Assembly (NCBI RefSeq): GCF_016859285.1
Contig: NC_053413.1
Coordinates: 20,304,939-20,368,938, forward strand
DNA length: 64,000 nucleotides
Direction of reading: 5' to 3'
Source of the DNA: Xiphias gladius
Taxonomy: Eukaryota; Chordata; Actinopteri; Istiophoriformes; Xiphiidae
Shown here: piece by piece, positions 13,501 through 22,876 of the stretch
How positions within the stretch are numbered: position 1 is the stretch's first letter
Layout of the letters: each line of letters starts with the position of its first letter
Notes under the pieces: generated by a model
What the model was told of the DNA's origin: nothing
What the model saw: the letters and a program-made list of their open reading frames with translations, nothing else
The model's database searches: none
Made by a program: the position numbers and the translations under genes

Positions 13501-16500
13501 TAAAACATGTGTTAAAGCTGGTGCCACACCTATTCAAACTGCCTGTAACAAGTAGTATGTACTGTACTGTATTTACAAAAACTGCTTACATTTTTTATTT
13601 TTGAAGCCAACAAGCTGGTGAACTCTGCAGGTATGTTTTCACAAGTGGCTTCATAGTCTGCCAAAATGGTCTGTAAGAAACAAATAAGAATACAAATCAT
13701 TTTAAATTAAGGTAACCCATCTTTCTGTAAAAAAATGCATCTTGCAGTATGGTTTACCTGTAGGCGGAGGTGATTAGTGTTTATTCTGCTTTCCAACTTG
13801 ACCAGACGCAGAGCCTGCTTTGGAACCTCCAGACCCATCTTAAGCAAACACTTAGCCTCCCGAATGACTTCAGTTACTTTAGGATCAAAGTTGAGAACTA
13901 ATTTCCCAGTCTTTGGGTGTCGAACCAGAAGTGTGATATTCAAGACTGTTATGAAGTATAAAAGGGATAAAGTATTTGAAAGGAATATTAACACAATCCT
14001 ATGCTGCATTGTACCAAGGTATATTGTATTCCACATACGGTATCAACATATTAAGTTAAGAACCAACCATAATCTAGTTTTGACACTTCAGCCATCCATG
14101 CTCTGTGGTAAACAGACTCAAACTCTACAAACACAGCTGCAGTTTGATTGTACATTTTGACCACATCTTGTCCCTCAGGGCTGCACAGGATGTCAGCATG
14201 TTTCTATTAGGGATAAGAGATACATTCAACAAAATATATCAGTACGATAATGAAGTATTTTTAGTTCTTTTGGTTTGAGAACTTTAGACTTACTTTTATG
14301 TATGATATGGGTTCCTGTATTTTTTTGTAGAGGTGCCTGACCCAACCAATCCTTCCAGCCACAGGAGGCATGTTTCTAGCCAATGGGGGGTCCTCTCTCT
14401 GTTTGTCATAGAGCTGCAAAGAAAATGTACACAAGTAGATCGATTCAGTTAATCAAAAAAAAAAAGTATATAAGTATATATTTGACGATAAATCTGACAA
14501 TGAATTTATAATTTATTCTTGGTATCTACTCAAGTATATAGAGCCATGAAAATGTGATACCTTTTTCACAAACTCTACTTCTGAGGCATAATGCTGAAGA
14601 ATAAGACCCAGGAGGTTGGAAATTTCTGTGTCTACACAGGGAATGTTCAGCTTCTGAAAGCTAAAAATAAAGTAATTTACGAGACCTGTTAGACTTTTCT
14701 GTTTATCATGCCAAATTGTCCACAGTTTAAATCCTTACAGCAGAATCCTTATATTATACTTCAATGCAATATTATACTGACCGCTGTATTAAGCAAAGAG
14801 ATTGCTGAGATGAGATGATGTTTGAGAAGCGTGAACTCATAAAAGCCCGCAACTGGTTCTGAAGAGAAGGATAGACATAATTTTGATACGATCGTGTCTG
14901 TCAGAAACAATACTTATATGAGAGACAAGGAGATAAAGGACACTACCTATACAGCATGTTGCACATTCTAAACAGCAGGAAATTATACATACCTCAATAT
15001 GGCTGATTTGAGCCATAAACTTTGCAAAATCAGTTTGGAATTCAGCTGTCCTTGGAGCCAATATATCATACTGCTTCCTTTTCAAATTCATGGATACAGT
15101 GTGGAATTGTCTGGCCAGAATTTCAATGCCCTCGATATTGGATTTCCCAAGAGATTCAAATGTCTTAAACACTGTGATTATTTGTGTGATCTACAAAAGA
15201 TAATGCTTTTTGTTATTTACAAGACCTTAAGGTAAGAGTGGAATCCAAAGTAAAAATAGTTTTGTGGACTGCACCTTTTCGAGTTGCTTACAGAAGCCCT
15301 CAAACTTGCAAAAAATCTGCTTCTGTGAAACCTCAAAGGACCTCTTTCCAGGTCTTTCCATTGTTTGCTTCTTTGTTTCCTGGAAGCAAGACTGATATTC
15401 CTTATACAAGCAGATACAGTCCTGTCAAAGATAAAAGAAGAATTAAAACAATTACATGCTGATTCAAGCCTCAGAAATTATACCATTGATTTTATCCATA
15501 TTTATATACATAGGTGTCATCATTACCTGCATTTTCTTGATGATGTCTGCATCTTGGTCCCATATTAGACATGTGCCATTTTCAGTAATATATGATCTAC
15601 ATGCTGTAACCATCTGATTTGTGACCTGGAAATTTTTTTAGGAACACACTTACAAAGTTTCACATAGGAAATTGGATATCCTTAGATTGTGTGTTTTTTC
15701 TGAAGTAACTTACATTTTTCTCAGACTGAGTACAATACACTTACTTTGATGAACAGTGCCGATATCTTTTCATTTGTATTGTAGTACAGTGAAACACTGT
15801 AAATCATTTGAATGGCATTGATGACATTCTGCACGCTTTTCTTCATGGTGATCTGAAATCACACATCCATGCATATCTATATTATTTATAATACTCTGTC
15901 CTTCTGTAAATTATTGCTATCCATTAACCTTATATCGAACAAATACTTTAAAAAATGGAACAAACCTGTCTTAACACATGACAGACGATAAATTCCATCA
16001 CATATATTTTTTTTAAATTTCCAGTAAATCCACTGACCTGTGATAATGTGTGGAAGGCTCATTTGTAATATCTATCCTACTAATGGGACATTGCCATTAT
16101 TTCTAATAGTTCTGTTTGCTTACATATTAAGAACTTAATGGAGAAGTTGTTGTCACTAACTTTGTACAGTTTAAGACAAGTTTAATCCTGTCAGGAACAA
16201 ATCACAAGGTCCCTCAAACTCAGTTTAAGCTCACTTTAAGTATTTAAAGCACAGCCATCTTCAGTCTAAATATACAGTTGTTTCTGTCTTTAATTATTAC
16301 CTTATATCCACTAGAGGTCACTGTCTAAGGTTTAACTTACACCTGCTGTGCAATTGGACTGCCTCTGTCATTGTCCACTATTCACTATAAAGGGAATTCA
16401 GCATCAATGGTATATTGTGTTGTTGTCACTTGTCAAATAAATAAATAAATAAATAGGACACAGCGCATGGTAGTTGTCGGTTAGTGACCATGCATTTTCA

Positions 16501-19500
16501 ATAGGTTTATGTTGCTTTATGTAATTATTTTAGTCTGCTATGTTGGATGTAACTAATAAATAGCAATACAAAATGACACACAATTCTAAAATTTGATGGA
16601 AAATCCATATCCTTAACAACACTTAAGGCGTTCTTTTTATAAATACTTATTTTGATCTGCTATTTTTGCCCACAATACAGTACCTGAATTATGCTCCTAT
16701 ATCTTACTGTATGTGTAGAATCTTGTTGTAGAGACATTGTCATTCAATACTGACAAATACCTTTCCTTAGACACGACTTTATTATACATACCGGGTCACT
16801 GTTGTAAAGAGGCTGACAGACTTTCTCCAGTGTGTTCAGGAATTTCACATTGTCTTTTGCCTCATTGGCACGATCTGTTATCTTGACATCCAGCTCCTGC
16901 CACATCTACATAGGTACATGGTTTAAGAGATTCAATTTTAGTTAGTCCTATACGGTTTAAGGGCCCTAAGGGACCAAAGACAAGTTTTAAGATTTTAATA
17001 ACTAATATGTAATTTAAATTAAATCCTTGAGTCCATAAAATGTCCTTCACCAGTTACTGTACCAGAGACCAAAGTGATGTTTTAAGATTCCAGAATACAC
17101 AAAAATGCCCAAAAAAACCCAAACATAATAAATTTGGATGTCAAGCTGGAACAAATGTGTGATATCTTAACTTGATAAAAGTTCTTAAAATTAGTTTAAA
17201 GATCAATACTGCCATGGATTCATTTAGATTCAATTATTAAGAATTAATCATAATTTCTACAAGCATTTTGCAACCTGCTGGAATGATCATCTTCAAACTG
17301 TGGACATTGTACTTATTTGTGATAATTACTATAGCTCATGCACCAATGACATTTTTCTATCATAATTTTCATAGACATTTGTCTTGTATTATTATACACA
17401 GAATAAATTAGCCATACTGCATGTTTGCACACATCAAACCTTTGTCAGATCCACCAAAAACCTGGTAAAAATGCTGTATAACAACATTTTATTTACTACA
17501 ACACTCAAGCGTCAGTACCTTCATAATCTTGGAATGGCTGATATGGAGCACCATTATCACCGCTTTGCACGCTGGGCCTTTGATGTGACTGATTATAGAG
17601 TTGAAGCTCAAAGACGTTCTTTTCCAGTGCTGTAATTCACTCAGCGGCCCTCCACAATCAACTTCTTTCCTCAATTGATCACTTTCTATCAGTACCTGAT
17701 GATTATGGATACAGAGAATGGTTACAGTTTCCTCTTACAAGGCAGCTATTCAAGCAATAAATCTACATTGAGATTCATTTAGTAATGAATATGCTCTAAC
17801 TTTTCAAAAAATATTCATTCATCCTGGAAAACGTTTTATGTCCACTGTTAACTGCAGTTTCCATTTATACCAACTGCATAGACCCTAAACATGCCATGAG
17901 ATTGTATCTGAAGGACATCTTAATGAAGCTTTAGCGAAAATTCAGTAAACAAGATCTTTTCCCTTCCACTTCTCTTTCTATTGAAAATTCCTGCTATTTG
18001 CCTGTTTTTCCACTTTAATCTCCGTAAATTGCTCTCCACATAGTCAAAACCCCTTCCATCCATTTCTGATCTCACCCTATCTGGCCAATTTTCTTTCTGA
18101 ACATGTTCCTCAAGCCAATCAGTCCTCAGAGGCTGCTCTTTAATTATCACTGTGCCTGTTAGTGGTGTAATAACAAATATAAAATATTATATTTACCAAC
18201 CTGCTCGATTTGCTTGTACCATTGCAAAAGAATTTCTTCAAGTTGACGCACCATGTCAAAGTTGGCAGCTGCAACTTTCATATCTTCAAGGGAGGCCAAT
18301 TTAGAGAAGTCAATATCTGTGACTGTTTTCAGATGAACAATGCTCTCAATGTTCATTTGGATGTCTGGGGTACAAACAAGAAAGACAAAGTACACGATCA
18401 TCAAAACTAGTTAAAGACCACCATTTGGTCATAATAATGTCATTGTTAACAGATAATGCAAAAAATTACAAGTTTAAAGCATCAAGTATGACTTGCCAAA
18501 CCAAGCTGAAACTACATTACTGTTATAATTCTTTCTAAACATCAAAACTTGAAAGACTGACAACTTGAAGAAGGAAATAACTTACCATCTAAAGAGCTTA
18601 GACAATGTTTAATGGTGTACTTGAAGTTGTTTTTAAATTTTGCTCCGTGTCTAGACTTATCTAAGACACCCCAGTTTTGTGTTGCTTCAAGAGCTGGTAG
18701 CAGAAAGTTGTAGGCATTCCTTGTTCCTTTCAGGAGGCCATCCCTGGCATCGACCACTGAAAAAAAGATCTCCTTCAAAGTATAAAGACAAGATCACCCA
18801 TCATTTAACAAAATCCAAAAGTGAAAAAGCCAAAAACTAGCTTTGTGCTAGTTAGATGGTCATCAACAGTGAGCATCTTCCAAAGTAAAGCCACGTGTGT
18901 TTTCCATGACAATAGTTACCAGCTTTTCCCGAATGAATATAAGGAATCCTTATTAGTTTCATCTGACTGGTTGAAGGTGTGATAATAAGTAAAATTAGCT
19001 GTTTTGGTAAATGGTATAAAAAAATGCAGACATGATAGCATCAATTTAGAGCAATTTTACAAAATTTGATAGTATTTTGCTAGTTGGAGCACTCCAGCAA
19101 AAAGATGCGTTTCAATGACCATAAGTCAGTTGTCATGGGTCTGGCTGACTTGAAAATTTTGACAATTTATCTTTTCAAAAGCCCCAATATCCCCAAGATT
19201 TTAAAAATCTGCATGATTATCTGTAAATCTCTATGTTTTTATCCAGATTCATATAAAATACCTATTCTATTATTAAGCTGAATCTAGAGTTGTTTAGCCT
19301 TTTATTTTTACATATTGATATTTTAGCACACAGTGATTAATTATGATATTAATTCCTCAAAAAATGTTGAGGTATACTGTATACTGCTTGTTATGTAATA
19401 ATCACAGCACTAGGGATGCATATTTACTTTTGTACAGCACAAATAAAATCTCCGTATCTTTTACAGGGCAAACCACAACTTTCTTTCTGATATGCGCATT

Positions 19501-21413
19501 TAACTGTTATTTTATTTGTCTATTAAAGTACAATAATTCAAAGGGAAAACGTGCGTATTACACAAACCAATAAAAGAATTACATTTACAGAAACATACCA
19601 CTTTACACACACAAGACTGAATTACCTCATGTATGTTTTGTGAATTCACAGGAATGTCCACTCTATTCCGTGTAAAAGAGCAGCAAACACCTGTAAGGTA
19701 TGTCTGAGACAGATTGGCTAAAAACAGCCTCAGTATTTTTCCTCCTTTGGTAGTCCCGGGAAATGAGCGGCCACACTCTGAAATAAATCGGAATGATTTT
19801 TGAGGACATGAAAAACAAAAATGGACATGTAAAATGATTCACTGCTGATATCTCTTCTGTGTACTTTAGTTTAAACATTCACCAGTATGGGGACAAATGC
19901 GATCCATTAAGTTTAACAGACTTAAGATTTGTCCAAAAATTATACAAATGGCCCATGTAAAATAGAAAGAACAAAAACGCAATCACATACAGTGAAGAAG
20001 GAATAATCCCTCCCTTACAGACATCTGACATCTTTCTATGGCCAGGAAGTCAAGAAAATCTATATTTTAAGCCAGTGTTTATACCAATATCTAATACTAC
20101 CATAATAATAGTCTAATGAAAAAATAAAATAAGACATACTGGCTTTTTTGTGAAAGTCCAAAATTGGAGTTGTTTTAGATTTATGCCTACCTATTCCTGG
20201 GACTTCAGACTCTTGATACACAAAGGAAATGATTTTACAACCTCCTTTGGCGAAGAAATGATCAAAAGTAGACAACTATTGAGCAAGAACAAAAAGAAGA
20301 AAGAAATTATCAACTTTTTTTTTTTTAACCACTAATGATAACATAACATACACATAAAAGACATTCAACCCCAACAAGATTCTGTCATCTTAGAAAAAAA
20401 AACATTTATGAAAATTATTATTAACTTCTATGCAAAATCAATAATGAAGAGGGCCACAAGAACACTGTATCATGCCAAGAATCGACACCAGAAATGTTGT
20501 ACAGTTTTATCCACAGCAACTGTGTGACTTCTGTATCTTCCATGGGTACTCGTGGTAGACAGAAATAAACACCAATATGATGTGATGACATGTATTAGTT
20601 TTGATGTTGCTGCTTTAAACAGTATCATACACCCCACAGTCTTGTGTAGGCAATTTCCATCATTTTAGGAAGCATTATAAACCTTTTTAAGTATCATTAT
20701 GTGTACTGAATGATGATCTGACAGACTGAAACCAAAACACGTGAACTTGGTCCCCCCAGTAAAAAGTAAAAAGGTTACATTGTGCCGTCTGTCCCTAACA
20801 TTGTTTTTAATGAAATGCCACCAAACCTGTAATCTGTTTTGAACTGTTCGAAGCATGTGTGTAATAATGCTCAGAGTTTCCATTTGGAGGGGAAAGTGAG
20901 AGGGTACAATTGCCACATATTCTTCCCAAAAAAGATTCTCTTTATGTCAATGTTGAGTCCTGTCTCCTTTATATGTTGTGTTCAGATACCAAATTGTGGA
21001 AATAATTAAGAGTAAAAGGTCTAAAACCACTGGGATGATTAAGTAGTACTCTGTTCAACTTCCAGTGGTATTCTGTACAGTAACTGTCAAAACTCACAGA
21101 TGAAGAATCCAAAATAAATTCCTCTACTGCTGTAGGCTCCAAGGACAGCCCGTCAGCCAGGAGGTCAATCATGTACTTGTGTGCAGGGGTGAGGAGCTCT
21201 TTTCGCTCTTCTCTTGCCTGTTTGTATTTGGGCTGAGAAAGACAAGGGTTGTAAATAGTAGAATTGTATTTTCTCAAGTAACAAGAGCTGTACCATACTA
21301 AATAAGTCAGATTTAATTGATTACTTGTATTATGCATGCCTACAAGTAAAACTGTTTGATTGGTCTACCTGACATCCATGCTTGTTTGCCTTTGTATCAT
21401 GTGTATCCATCAT
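70..21413 (-). CDS. dnah8: Axonemal dynein heavy chain, DNAH8 type (5' half; gene runs off the left edge)
   Basis: Outer-arm axonemal dynein heavy chain: a microtubule motor that uses ATP hydrolysis to bend cilia and sperm flagella. Fifty-one coding exons on the minus strand can be joined with GT-AG borders and consistent phase, giving about 2,379 codons with no internal stop. That is roughly half of a protein of about 4,500 residues. The order is N-terminal tail, linker, AAA1, then part of AAA2. AAA3-AAA6, the stalk and the C-terminal domain lie outside the window. The start was taken at 21,413, where two ATG codons lie in tandem in a 15-codon first exon. As I remember the families, the tail and AAA1-AAA2 wording is closer to DNAH8 than to DNAH5, for example LVQLYEAS before the AAA2 P-loop and QEASRRLQ in the tail. 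No search was run. A second fish paralogue of DNAH5/8 cannot be excluded. Exons are listed in the four block entries. Confidence 0.93.
870..1085. repeat. Possible dispersed-element fragment in a dnah8 intron
   Basis: Low-complexity TGTTGTGT-rich sequence is followed by AAATTTCCCTCCAGTGACAA and TAAAGTCTAAC. This wording resembles the ends of dispersed elements in fish genomes. No terminal repeats or target duplication were found. It lies in the 753-base intron between exons 1278-1524 and 317-558. Confidence 0.3.
1627..3209 (-). other. dnah8: dnah8 block 3: AAA1, the main ATPase site, residues about 1826-2169
   Basis: AAA1 is the catalytic ATP site of dynein. Exons in transcript order: 3037-3209, 2763-2941, 2497-2684, 2310-2396, 2109-2216, 1895-2029, 1627-1788. 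The module opens with [20 protein letters not shown]. The Walker A loop [15 protein letters not shown] lies around residues 1902-1916 and Walker B GCFDEFNR around 1951-1958. Downstream are [34 protein letters not shown] and [19 protein letters not shown]. All catalytic motifs are intact, so the gene looks active. AAA1 is the most conserved stretch of the window. Confidence 0.97.
3760..3996 (-). other. Protein-like open frame in a dnah8 intron, unidentified
   Basis: An open frame of about 78 codons lies in the intron between dnah8 exons 4133-4294 and 3309-3533. It begins right after an AG at 3997-3998, is in phase with the upstream exon, and ends in TGA. The predicted peptide is hydrophobic-helical (for example [20 protein letters not shown]), resembling a HEAT/ARM-like helix pair. 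I do not recognise it and it is not dynein sequence. The acceptor has a poor pyrimidine tract. It may be a poison or alternative terminal exon, an exon relic of another gene, or chance. Confidence 0.25.
4345..4560 (-). repeat. Fragment of the CAGTGGTGGA-type repeat in a dnah8 intron
   Basis: The stretch with TTTACTCAAGTACAATGTTA, then CTGTAGTTAC and ATAGATTAAG, reads like a diverged inverted piece of the element seen complete at 50,700-51,304. Neither terminus is preserved. Assignment is by eye. Confidence 0.4.
7425..7570. repeat. Dispersed repeat fragment (TTTATTGATCCCTGTTGGG type) in a dnah8 intron
   Basis: The stretch begins AACACTTTATTGATCCCTGT and continues with a TTCAGGTGTTACAGCAGC motif and an A-rich tail. 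This motif is, to my knowledge, common in fish genomes as the end of a dispersed element. A related short motif (TTAATTGATCCCTGTAGGG) occurs near 53,260. The element class is not established here. Confidence 0.4.
7766..7784 (+). repeat. Homopolymer of 19 G
   Basis: Nineteen consecutive G on the plus strand, about 20 bases from the donor of dnah8 exon 7806-7943. In the minus-strand transcript it is a run of C, so it cannot form a G-quadruplex in the RNA. The length may be unreliable in sequencing. Confidence 0.9.
8299..8321. repeat. (AAAT)n microsatellite
   Basis: Short AAAT/TAAA tandem run in the dnah8 intron upstream of exon 8084-8184. A similar run lies at about 16,434-16,456. Confidence 0.75.
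10340..10900. repeat. Dispersed fish repeat with an internal duplication
   Basis: This fills most of the 1.1-kb dnah8 intron between 9986 and 11085. Two related sub-blocks occur: GGATGGATTGCCATGAAACT near 10,410 and GGATGGATTGCAATGACATC near 10,555. Each is followed by 'atggttcc/atgttcc', then 'cctagtgccacc' and 'cctagtgccatc'. It ends with GTTAGCATTTAGCTCAAAGC. I recognise this wording as an abundant non-coding repeat of percomorph fish. No open frame or clear terminal repeats were found. Confidence 0.6.
11085..21413 (-). other. dnah8: dnah8 block 1: start codon and N-terminal tail, residues 1 to about 1121
   Basis: The tail dimerises heavy chains and binds intermediate chains. Exons in transcript order: 21369-21413, 21098-21232, 20191-20275, 19626-19777, 18586-18772, 18201-18364, 17519-17695, 16792-16905, 15745-15852, 15527-15625, 15275-15421, 14993-15190, 14782-14858, 14561-14660, 14294-14413, 14068-14203, 13758-13945, 13590-13670, 13284-13400, 12840-12959, 12484-12622, 12290-12387, 12096-12199, 11917-11995, 11650-11773, 11307-11449, 11085-11211. 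Family wording includes [20 protein letters not shown] near the N-terminus, [26 protein letters not shown] and [14 protein letters not shown] style patches. Three acceptors were moved from the most obvious AG (11449, 11995, 18772) because only these keep phase and restore family residues. The long acidic/proline-rich N-terminal extension of the human long isoform is not seen. Confidence 0.85.
16434..16456. repeat. (AAAT)n microsatellite
   Basis: Five or so ATAA/AAAT units in the 0.9-kb dnah8 intron between 15,852 and 16,792. I see nothing else recognisable in that intron. Confidence 0.75.
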
Positions 21414-22876
21414 AGAGCTCAGGCAAAATCACTTCCTTTGTTGTTAAAAAACTCTTCTGGGTATCCTCTCTAGATGAAATCAAAAAACACAATTAGAAAC
21501 AAATGCTGGGGCCTGATGTACTTTTTGCCCTATAGTTTAGTAGACCTAATACAATCAGTAATTTGTATGATGAAGCCCCAAATAGGTAACAGTGTCAATA
21601 ATATGGTAAAGGACTGTACTTATTTTTCAGTAAAATAGGGCAGTTTCTCATGAATTGGCATACATTGTGACAGAAGTTAAAATTAAGGGGTGACATTGTG
21701 CTAAAGTTAAATACATATTTATGGGGCGGGATATGCACCCAACTCCACAAATTCATATTACCATACTAGTGGTAGTTAGGTTAATCTTACCTATTTAACT
21801 GCTATTAGTTCGACTATGGTTAAGCTATTGTACCATCTTACAAAGGGATATCAGTGTTGCAAACCATGTCCAGGCTAAATTAAAGTTGGCTAAATAAAAG
21901 AAAACTCTGTTTACATTTATTTATGTTTACTAGCTTAGCATAGTGATTAACAGACATTACATTATATATACATTGATATAGTGATAACTGAACTACCTTG
22001 GCTTTACCGTTAGCAAACTAGCGGAGTCAGTTTAAGGTAACATTAGTGTAACATATTTTTCTGGCTTACCAGAACTCGGTCACCCGGTAAACTTACGGCT
22101 GCCTGGTGGCCGCATTTTCTGTTTGTGCTGTCTCTGCTTTTTCAAGTAGAAAAAACTCGTTGGTGTTTGTTTTTTGTTTGTTTGTTAGTTTGTTTTTTGT
22201 TTGTTTGTTTCCCACCGCTGACAATGAAGTTTCTATCCAAATCCGTCCGTTATCGGGGCCTTAACTGTTACAGTTGCCTAACGTTAACCGTCCAGGAACC
22301 ACGTGCCACAGCCGTTAGCGACAGAAATGAGAAATGACAGTTTCAATCTAGATATTCCCAGTTAACTTTCACAGTTTGCTTATGTCCTTTTCCTCACTTT
22401 TCTGGTGTTGTGAAAGATTTTATTTGCTAGTCCATGCATTTTCTACCAGTCCTAATTTTATAAATTGTGTCAACTTTATAGTCTTGCATTTGTTTACTGT
22501 CGTGTTTGCTTACACACCGAGCTACTTGAGACATCACCACACATGTAGTACTTTTGGTAATTACCGTGGGGCCCTTCTCTTGTTGGCATTTTATTTTCAA
22601 TACGTAATATTTACAACCCTCTTACGGACTGTTCATATAAAGACACGCTTGAAATGATTAAAATGAAAACCGATCCTAGATCAGAAACCGGAGAAGATAT
22701 TTGTTTCGTGGTGTCCTGCGATTGGTCCAGGCACACGATCTTGCCGTCCAATGGCAGGCAGACATCTGTTCGCTGGAGCGACTCTAAAATATTCCCTTCT
22801 CTTCCTTCACCCCCTCGGTATTCACTAGTCAGCAAGGACGTTATCAGCATTGGAAAGTAGGCCTGAGCTGGGCAAA
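21414..22876. other. Divergent intergenic region between dnah8 and calr3
   Basis: About 1.46 kb separates the two start codons, which point away from each other. No gene was recognised. On the minus strand a plausible dnah8 5' noncoding exon lies near 22,075-22,125, with GT donors at GTAAGTTTACC and GTAAGCCAG. Its first intron would end just before 21,413. A TTTG/GTTT-rich stretch lies at 22,155-22,212. The right-hand 200 bases form the calr3 promoter. No good RFX X-box was seen. Confidence 0.5.
22707..22725 (-). promoter_or_regulatory. ER stress response element (ERSE), perfect match
   Basis: The plus strand reads CGTGG, nine bases, ATTGG. On the minus strand this is CCAAT-N9-CCACG, an exact match to the known ERSE consensus, bound by NF-Y at CCAAT and by ATF6/XBP1 at CCACG. 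It lies about 150 bases upstream of the calr3 ATG. Known calreticulin and BiP promoters carry such elements. A separate CCAAT box lies at 22,748-22,752. Confidence 0.85.

Noticed and set aside
21414..22876. An RFX X-box expected for a ciliary dynein promoter
   Set aside because: The nearest candidate (GTTGCCTAACGTTAAC near 22,273) does not fit the second half-site, so no X-box is reported.
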